Shown piece by piece: positions 1 to 4,862 of a stretch of DNA of 6,863 nt (the first letter of the stretch is position 1; each line of letters begins with the position of its first letter). This DNA is from Planctomycetaceae bacterium. Its GTDB lineage: Bacteria; Planctomycetota; Planctomycetia; Pirellulales; Thermoguttaceae. The position numbers and the translations under genes were made by a program. The stretch is taken from assembly GCA_031283515.1 (NCBI GenBank), contig JAITBS010000470.1, positions 1 to 6,863 on the forward strand. Direction: 5' to 3'. The notes under the pieces were generated by a model, which made no database searches, was not told the origin of the DNA, and saw only the letters and a list, made by a program, of their open reading frames with translations.

Positions 1-28
1 ACTATTCACTATAAACTATTAACTAACC
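1..28. repeat. Heptamer repeat array at the window edge
   Basis: Four consecutive 7-base units are visible: ACTATTC, ACTATAA, ACTATTA and ACTAACC. They match the heptamer units (consensus near ACTATCA) that form the right stems of the two large repeats at 2260-2470 and 4515-4742. The array is cut by the window edge. After it I see neither the terminal repeat nor the 36-bp core of the other copies, so it is either a partial or diverged copy or a free heptamer array. The remaining bases to 124, downstream of the zinc-ribbon gene, contain no feature I can support. Confidence 0.55.
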
Positions 29-124
29 ACTGTCCTTCAGGGCGCAGAATAGCGCAACTAATATTTGGACTATTTTAGCGGAGTTTCAACAAGACCAAGA
101 CACGGCTGAATAGTTACAATGACG

Positions 125-1153
125 TTAGAATATGTGTCGGATTACATAGATTCCTTGATCAAGTTCGTATTCGTCCTGGCTAAAAGAATAATCACCGAGA
201 AGTTCTTGCGGATTCCGAAAAAAACGTTTCAAGTCACGGATAGTTGTGGTATCCGGTGCAGAGTCGGAACGTTTGGCATGAGAGGAAATCATTAAAATAA
301 GATATCGTCCTGTAGTTTCATAATGAATCGAAAATGTACCGTCAGCATCTGTTCGTTGAAACACCCCGCCAATTTCTTTAATCTGCTGGACACTGTCTTC
401 CGTTAATAGATGTTGGTTGTCATCAGGACGAAGACCATTACCGGAAATCGGAAATGTTGGCGGTCGATCCAGTGGTAAAAGCATAATTACCGCATCAGCA
501 TCAGGAATCCGTTCACCGTCAAATCCCCGATAATACAGTTTTCCCGTAATAATATGTTCTGCCGATAGAACCGGTTTGGCAACACTGTTGTTTCCTGAAA
601 TATCTTTACGAAAACTGTTGAAAAACGAACAAATACCAAAACCCCCAACAACACCAAAAAGGAATACAATAAAAAGCCATGTCCGAAACAATAACCATGT
701 TTCATGATGACGAATTGTAACAGCAGTATTTTCATGGCTTGCCGGAATTGGCTGCGCAACCGGTTCTGTGGTATAGGGTTTAGTGATGATGTTATTTTCA
801 TTTGATTGCGTTGTCCAGAACTCTTTAATCCAACGATCCACATCTTCCGTATTCAATTCTTCCAAAGAGAAATTGGGTTCTTCATCAATTTCTTCATTCT
901 TTTTTTCTTGAACTATTGTTTGCAGCGGTAATTTAGCGGCTTGTTGTAATGACGGAGAATGCGTTTTGGGGGCATTTTTTTCTGCAAGACGCTTCTGTTT
1001 CAGAAACTGATAAAGAGTTTCGGCTTGTGCGACTGATTGGGAGGGAACAGTCAGACGTTCACCGCATTGCGGACACACGACCATTTGACCAGCCCTTGGT
1101 GCCCCGATTTGAATCATCTGGTTGCAACATTTACAAAAAAATCGAATTGGCAT
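125..1153 (-). CDS. Zinc-ribbon, single-pass membrane protein with C-terminal carboxypeptidase-regulatory-like domain
   Basis: Protein of 342 residues, function unknown. Using the ATG at 1153, residues 5-35 form a zinc ribbon with paired cysteines C7/C10 and C27/C30 (CKCC and CPQC), the latter followed by GERLTVP, a layout I associate with planctomycete proteins. A charged, probably disordered linker (about 50-150) is rich in Glu, Lys and Gln. A hydrophobic segment at about 153-179 (WLLFRTWLFIVFLFGVVGG) should be a membrane helix. Residues 200-290 resemble a beta-sandwich of the carboxypeptidase-regulatory/transthyretin-like kind, with DADGTFSIHYETTGRYLILM as its clearest stretch. This predicts a cytoplasmic zinc ribbon and an extracytoplasmic C-terminus (inference). 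A TTG one codon upstream (1156) is the only nearby alternative start; no Shine-Dalgarno site is visible for either. The gene starts 15 nt after the cheR stop on the same strand, so co-transcription is likely. No clear terminator follows it. Confidence 0.82.
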   Translation of the reverse strand: MPIRFFCKCCNQMIQIGAPRAGQMVVCPQCGERLTVPSQSVAQAETLYQFLKQKRLAEKNAPKTHSPSLQQAAKLPLQTIVQEKKNEEIDEEPNFSLEELNTEDVDRWIKEFWTTQSNENNIITKPYTTEPVAQPIPASHENTAVTIRHHETWLLFRTWLFIVFLFGVVGGFGICSFFNSFRKDISGNNSVAKPVLSAEHIITGKLYYRGFDGERIPDADAVIMLLPLDRPPTFPISGNGLRPDDNQHLLTEDSVQQIKEIGGVFQRTDADGTFSIHYETTGRYLILMISSHAKRSDSAPDTTTIRDLKRFFRNPQELLGDYSFSQDEYELDQGIYVIRHIF

Positions 1154-1168
1154 CAATATTAATAACGA

Positions 1169-2029
1169 TTACTCCATTTTACGGTAAACAGCCGGTTTAA
1201 TATATTTCCACTTCGTTTGGTCACGCCCCAATGTTTCCGAATGACCAATGAGAAGATAACCGCCGTTGACTGTTTGTTGATACATTCGATTGACAAGCTC
1301 AATCTTGGTTTGTGCATCAAAATAAATCATGACATTGCGGCACCAAATACAGTCAAACGATTTTTTGAAAGGCAATGTCTTATTCATTAGATTGAAACGG
1401 CGTATGGTTACTTCTTTTTTAACTTGGTCGGTAATTGCAAAACCTTCTGGTGTTTTTTTGAAATATTTATTGATAATTGCCGGAGAAACGCCTTGTAACC
1501 GTGTCGCATCGTAAACTCCTTTCTTGGCAGCAATCAATGCTTTTTCAGAAACATCGGTCGCCAAAAGACCACAATCCCAGTTTTTATAATCGGAACCGAA
1601 AAATTCCAGAAGAGTTATGATTAACGTATAGGGTTCTTCACCACTGGAAGCCGCAGCACACCAAATTCGTAAGTCATTGTTACTCTTTTTTTTATGCTCC
1701 GCCTTCATCCACGGCAAAATATCACTTTTGAAAAAATCAAAATGTTCCGGTTCGCGAAAGAAAAAAGTGTGATTTGTTGTAATTTGGTTTGCCAGTTCAC
1801 TAATCGCCATATCGGTTTTATCGGCGATGAGGCTGTCGTAATATTGTTTGAATGTCTTAAAGTTATGCTGACGCAATATTTTTTGAAGTCGTCCGACAAC
1901 CAAACTCTTTTTTTGATCGGAAAGCGTGATGCCAAAACGGTTGTACACCAGATCTCGGATCAAATGAAATTCCGTATCGGTAATCGGCATCAGTTCCGAA
2001 TGTATAATCGGTTCATCTATAGGACTCAT
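1169..2029 (-). CDS. cheR: CheR-type chemoreceptor glutamate methyltransferase
   Basis: Transfers methyl groups from S-adenosylmethionine to glutamates of methyl-accepting chemotaxis proteins, setting adaptation in the cytoplasm (known for the family). Using the ATG at 2029 the protein has 286 residues, normal for CheR. The N-terminal helical domain (about 18-85) leads into TTNHTFFFRE (84-93), the CheR signature around the conserved Arg. The SAM-binding loop is IWCAAASSGEEPYTL (122-136), followed by LLATDVSEKAL. RNVMIYFD (231-238) and GHSETLG near the end are also typical. An in-frame GTG at 2041 would add four residues; neither start has a clear ribosome binding site, so the ATG is preferred on codon type alone. 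No C-terminal extension such as TPR is present. No other chemotaxis gene is visible; the next gene, 15 nt downstream, encodes a zinc-ribbon membrane protein. The family assignment is firm, the receptor partner unknown. Confidence 0.95.
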   Translation of the reverse strand: MSPIDEPIIHSELMPITDTEFHLIRDLVYNRFGITLSDQKKSLVVGRLQKILRQHNFKTFKQYYDSLIADKTDMAISELANQITTNHTFFFREPEHFDFFKSDILPWMKAEHKKKSNNDLRIWCAAASSGEEPYTLIITLLEFFGSDYKNWDCGLLATDVSEKALIAAKKGVYDATRLQGVSPAIINKYFKKTPEGFAITDQVKKEVTIRRFNLMNKTLPFKKSFDCIWCRNVMIYFDAQTKIELVNRMYQQTVNGGYLLIGHSETLGRDQTKWKYIKPAVYRKME

Positions 2030-2259
2030 CGAACCATTCACTTTTTGTAAGTGCAGACTTAAATAACAAGCAAAAAAGAACTTCTGAAAAATTCACTCCG
2101 TAAAAATCTTTACCCTAAAAAAAACAAGGACTTACAAACAATTTTTTTAAGTAAAAGATTCGATTTTTAAAAATTCTTGATATATTATAATTCAATCTCA
2201 TAAAATTATATTATTATCATATACTATTTATTAAAAATTTCAAGTATCCGAAAAATACG
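2030..2259. other. AT-rich spacer upstream of cheR
   Basis: This stretch lies between the cheR start and the first large repeat and contains no credible gene. It is extremely AT-rich from about 2100 on. A minus-strand TATAAT lies at 2189-2184, about 155 nt before the cheR start, but no acceptable -35 hexamer sits 16-18 bases upstream of it, so it is only a weak promoter candidate. A short self-complementary run, ATTTTTAAAAAT, occurs just before it. Confidence 0.35.
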
Positions 2260-2470
2260 TAATCTGTCAGCGGCATTTTTGTTTTTCGATTTTCACCCCG
2301 CAAGGGGCTGTTGTTAGTTAATAGTGGATAGTGAATAGTTAATAGTGTCGCAAGCGGATTACTACCAAAACGTTTTGAATCCGCGTGCGAACTATCCACT
2401 CTCAACTATCAACTAATACATTGCCCCTTTGAGGTGAAGAATAAAAAATAATAATTCCACTGATATATTA
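2260..2470 (+). repeat. MITE-like quasi-palindromic repeat, copy 1
   Basis: The right end is AATTCCACTGATATATTA (2453-2470). The left end, TAATCTGTCAGCGGCATT (2260-2277), is its inverted complement at 14 of 18 positions. Inside come a CCCC-gcaa-GGGG hairpin (2296-2307) and a left array of heptamers (AGTTAAT, AGTGGAT, AGTGAAT, AGTTAAT; 2316-2343). The 36-bp core (2349-2384) has GCGGATT and AATCCGC arms around the palindrome CAAAACGTTTTG (2366-2377). Complementary heptamers (ACTATCC, ACTCTCA, ACTATCA; 2391-2411) follow. The core matches copy 2 at 35 of 36 positions and the right arm 2433-2470 matches copy 2 at 36 of 38, both in reverse orientation. No open reading frame of significance is inside. 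It ends 19 nt before the hpnE stop codon, so its folded transcript could also affect hpnE mRNA ends (inference). No clear target-site duplication is visible. Confidence 0.75.
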
Positions 2471-2489
2471 AAAAAAACCAAATAAACCG

Positions 2490-4007
2490 TCACTTCTGAA
2501 TGTCAAGATGTTTATTATCTACCAATTTTTTTAAAATTTGGACGGCATGACGTCCGCTTCGGACGGCACTTTCCAGAGTAGCAGGCAATTTTGTTTGCGT
2601 CCAGTCTCCGGCTAAAACAAGATTGTCGAAAGGAGTTTCGGATTCGGGACGTTTCAGGTAAATAGCCGGAGTCGGCGAAAAAACAGCTTCAAAATGAGTG
2701 GTTACACGGTGGAACAATAATTGTGTTGCTTCATTTTGAAAAGATCGGACAAAAGTTTTTTGTAGTTGTTGAACAACCCGCTCAATCAGTCCAAAACTTC
2801 CGCGTGACGTAAATTCATGTTCGGAAAGAAGACGATGCGAAGCACTAATAACAACATTATGATAAATACCTTTATTATTTTTTTCATGATTATTTTTTTC
2901 CTTTTTTTCAGGACAAAACAAAAATTGTCCGGGTTCGCCAAGCAACACACAATGTGAAAATCCATCAGGTAATATACGGTGATTAAACCAAAGATGGATT
3001 GTTGTAATCGTTCCCGGTTCAAAACGTTCTAAGGCAAGTTGTTCAGTGTAGGATTCCAGATCGGAATTGGTCATTATTTTCCAAAACTGCGACAACGGCA
3101 CTGCCAAAAGGTAATAATCAAATGACCATCGGGAACCATCCGCCAATTCCAATGCCTGAATTTTAGGACTGGTGTACTGTTGTTGTGTGTTACTGTTGTT
3201 ATTGTTGCTGTTATCATTATCGTTAGCTGGAAGATCGGAGTCCGTTTGAAGTTCCCAAAAAAGACGTTTGACGCGTTTAAGAAAATGAAGTTCAATGCCG
3301 CGATTCTGTAATTGTTCGGTGGTGTTTTCGTGATAAATTGTTCGTAAGGAAACGGTTGGGATGTGAAAGGTCATTGCTTGATGCCCCGCCAGAAAACTAT
3401 CCCGAATAATTTGTTGAACAGCATCGAAACTGACATGTTCAATACCTTCGCTCAAAGTACTGAAAATAAACGGCTCCCAGAATTTTTTGATAGTATTAAC
3501 GGAAACTTTTTTTGTACGGAGCCATTCGGCAAAAGTTCCTGATTCTAATTCCGATTCTTTTTTCTGCACACCTAATTTTCGCAATAACAAACCGGTCATA
3601 AAACGTTCTTTGAACGAAAGAAATGGAAAAGTTAGAAAGGCGGGAAAGAATTGCCAACGATTTGGTAACCATGTTGTGGGAGTTATCATTCCGTGTTTAC
3701 CGTCCATCTGGGCAAAAGGAATTGTTTTCTTTTGTTCGAAAAATCGGGTCAGATCGAGTTGTTGATTTAAGTCGAGCAATTCGGTACAACAACCAAGTGC
3801 GACATGTTGTCCGTTATCGATCCACTGACTGGTGTTGGGATCGAACAAAGAGGCAGCGCGTCCGCCGAGAATACGAGATCGTTCGAAGAGAGTAACCCGA
3901 AACCCGTTTTTCGATGCGGATTCTGCTGCAGCAATTCCTGCTAATCCGCCTCCAATTACCGCTAAGGACGGATAAACTCTTAGATCAGGGGTTGATATGG
4001 AACTCAA
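2490..4007 (-). CDS. hpnE: Hydroxysqualene dehydroxylase (HpnE), FAD-dependent
   Basis: HpnE reductively removes the hydroxyl of hydroxysqualene to give squalene, the last step of the HpnCDE route that feeds hopanoid or sterol synthesis (known for the family). The 505-residue protein has an N-terminal FAD-binding fold, AVIGGGLAGIAAAESA (16-31), with E42 positioned for the ribose and GGRA at 48-51. WIDNGQHVALGCC (62-74) and the C-terminal AGDWTQTKLPATLESAVRSG (466-485) are strong HpnE signatures that separate it from phytoene desaturases. It is longer than typical members because of two low-complexity insertions: an Asn/Asp/Ser/Gln tract at 262-277 and a Lys/Asn/Glu stretch at 367-379. The start is TTG at 4007, with CAGG 9 nt upstream as a weak ribosome binding site; no ATG precedes the FAD motif and an in-frame TGA lies just upstream. 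No hpnC or hpnD is in the window. Confidence 0.92.
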   Translation of the reverse strand: MSSISTPDLRVYPSLAVIGGGLAGIAAAESASKNGFRVTLFERSRILGGRAASLFDPNTSQWIDNGQHVALGCCTELLDLNQQLDLTRFFEQKKTIPFAQMDGKHGMITPTTWLPNRWQFFPAFLTFPFLSFKERFMTGLLLRKLGVQKKESELESGTFAEWLRTKKVSVNTIKKFWEPFIFSTLSEGIEHVSFDAVQQIIRDSFLAGHQAMTFHIPTVSLRTIYHENTTEQLQNRGIELHFLKRVKRLFWELQTDSDLPANDNDNSNNNNSNTQQQYTSPKIQALELADGSRWSFDYYLLAVPLSQFWKIMTNSDLESYTEQLALERFEPGTITTIHLWFNHRILPDGFSHCVLLGEPGQFLFCPEKKEKNNHEKNNKGIYHNVVISASHRLLSEHEFTSRGSFGLIERVVQQLQKTFVRSFQNEATQLLFHRVTTHFEAVFSPTPAIYLKRPESETPFDNLVLAGDWTQTKLPATLESAVRSGRHAVQILKKLVDNKHLDIQK

Positions 4008-4120
4008 AGGAGTAAACCTGAAAATAGATCATTAAAAACAGACGATCAAACAGTAAACTGTAAAAATAAAAAACATAAATCAAACGTCAGTTAGGAAAAA
4101 ATAATAAAATAAACAACTTT

Positions 4121-4140
4121 ATATTTCCGAATATTTCCGA
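4121..4140. repeat. Perfect tandem 10-bp repeat upstream of hpnE
   Basis: ATATTTCCGA occurs twice head to tail, 114 to 133 nt upstream of the hpnE start. Ten-base spacing places both copies on the same DNA face, which would suit a repeated regulator-binding site, but no function can be shown from sequence alone. Confidence 0.6.
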
Positions 4141-4223
4141 TTTTTTGATTTTCAATTGTCAATTTCGATATGATATTACAACATTTTTTCGAAAAAAAAT
4201 AGTCCAAGTATGTTTTTTTCGGG

Positions 4224-4251
4224 TTGTTTTTCATAATTTTATCCTTATATC
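4224..4251 (+). promoter_or_regulatory. Possible plus-strand promoter before the gene remnant
   Basis: TTGTTT (4224-4229) and TATATC (4246-4251) are separated by 16 bases, an acceptable sigma-70-like arrangement. It points toward the truncated gene at 4346-4453 and could be what remains of its promoter. In such AT-rich DNA a chance match is quite possible. Confidence 0.25.
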
Positions 4252-4345
4252 TATAGCTTGTGTGTTAAAATGGATAAAATTTCGACGGAAATCATGAATT
4301 TAAACAACTGACTCACTCTTTTTCAAATATGAATGCTCAGACAGA

Positions 4346-4453
4346 TATCAAGGACGATACACACTTCGCGGAGCAACTCTGAAAGATGGTATTCCACCCG
4401 AACAATATCGAGTTGCTGTCTCCATGCGTAACAGCAATGATGAAAAAACGTAA
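4346..4453 (+). pseudogene. 3' remnant of a small secreted or lipoprotein-type gene
   Basis: One frame reads 35 codons to a TAA at 4451-4453. It contains GRYTLRGATLKDGIPPEQYR followed by VAVS, which resembles the last third of the small planctomycete lipoproteins with a carboxypeptidase-regulatory/transthyretin-like fold, where a D/G-x-Y-T-L strand is followed by DG-x-PPG-x-Y-x-V (recalled family pattern, not searched). The frame is open only back to 4304, has no start codon and encodes no signal peptide, so the 5' two thirds are missing. A good intrinsic terminator directly overlaps the stop, as expected for a genuine gene end. The remnant lies about 60 nt left of the second large repeat. 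Alternatively the resemblance is fortuitous in a short frame, but the motif density and the terminator argue for a decayed gene. Confidence 0.5.
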
Positions 4454-4469
4454 CCGTTCACGGTTTTTT
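4452..4469 (+). terminator. Intrinsic terminator after the gene remnant
   Basis: AACCG (4452-4456), loop TTCA and CGGTT (4461-4465) form a 5-bp stem that runs directly into a T run (T64-T69). An A run precedes it on the left, so the stem can be extended by A-T pairs and the structure might also work on the minus strand. It begins within the stop codon of the remnant frame. Confidence 0.6.
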
Positions 4470-4514
4470 AAATTCGGAATGGAGTTTTGGTGTAACAGTT
4501 CGTATTTTAATTTT

Positions 4515-4742
4515 TGTAATATATCAGTGGAATTATTATTTTTGGTTCTTCACCCCGAATGGATGGAATTTTCATAACCGTAGGTCAAACGAGTAGTTGA
4601 TAGTGGAGAGTTGATAGTGGAGAGTTTACAGGCGGATTCAAAACGTTTTGGTCGTAATCCGCTTGCGGCACTCTCCACTCTCCACTATCAACTCTCAACT
4701 AATATAGGACGTAGGAGAAAAAAATTCCACTGATAAATTACA
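4515..4742 (-). repeat. MITE-like quasi-palindromic repeat, copy 2 (inverted relative to copy 1)
   Basis: Terminal inverted repeats are clear: TAATATATCAGTGGAATT (4517-4534) pairs with AATTCCACTGATAAATTA (4723-4740) at 17 of 18 positions, and two more bases pair outside (4515-4516 with 4741-4742). Left heptamers alternate AGTTGAT, AGTGGAG, AGTTGAT, AGTGGAG (4595-4622); right heptamers are ACTCTCC, ACTCTCC, ACTATCA, ACTCTCA (4670-4697), and the 31-base arms pair at 26 positions. Between them the 36-bp core (4632-4667) contains CAAAACGTTTTG (4639-4650) flanked by GCGGATT and AATCCGC arms; its reverse complement equals the copy 1 core except for one base. No transposase or other gene is inside. 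No target-site duplication is evident. The size, terminal repeats and absence of coding capacity fit a non-autonomous element. Confidence 0.78.
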
Positions 4743-4862
4743 TAAATAGATATTATTTTTTTCTCTATTTTGGCTACTTGTTTTTTGGGCAAAATATTTT
4801 TACAATACACAGGATGTTTTAATTATGTTTCAATCGTTTTAATGTTTCTTTTTTTTCTTCCG

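Larger units (their letters stand above)
4008..4301. other. Gene-free AT-rich region upstream of hpnE
   Basis: No coding sequence is supportable here. It must hold the hpnE promoter and leader on the minus strand, but I could not find a well-spaced -35/-10 pair: a TTGACA (4162-4157, minus) has no matching -10. It contains a perfect tandem 10-mer (4121-4140), a self-complementary TTTTTTCGAAAAAA (4184-4197) and a possible plus-strand promoter (4224-4251). Confidence 0.4.

Noticed and set aside
42..55. GCGC-agaata-GCGC as terminator of the zinc-ribbon gene
   Set aside because: Only a 4-bp stem and no T run on the minus strand; not convincing.
949..1200. Plus-strand open frame of 83 codons antisense to the zinc-ribbon gene and cheR
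   Set aside because: It overlaps two well-supported genes on the other strand, shows no domain and has no ribosome binding site; it is a shadow frame.
2217..2405. Minus-strand 62-codon frame across the first repeat
   Set aside because: Most of it is the palindromic repeat itself, so the frame is a by-product of repeat sequence; no recognisable protein features.
2316..2417. Heptamer arrays considered as a CRISPR array
   Set aside because: Units are 7 bases with no unique spacers and face each other as inverted arms; this is a tandem/palindromic repeat, not CRISPR.
4134..4162. TTGACA on the minus strand as the hpnE -35 element
   Set aside because: At 16-18 bases spacing the downstream hexamers (for example CGGAAA) do not resemble a -10 box.
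4270..4311. Short ATG frame (13 codons) after the possible plus-strand promoter
   Set aside because: Ends after 13 codons, no recognisable peptide, and is not in frame with the remnant; at most part of a broken gene start.
4386..4577. Plus-strand 63-codon frame over the remnant, terminator and left end of repeat copy 2
   Set aside because: It reads through an intrinsic terminator and a repeat end in a frame different from the remnant with the recognisable motif; composition looks random.
4799..4829. TTTACA ... TATGTT as a promoter for the GH10-like gene
   Set aside because: The spacing is 19 bases and the -10 match is poor; too weak to annotate in AT-rich DNA.
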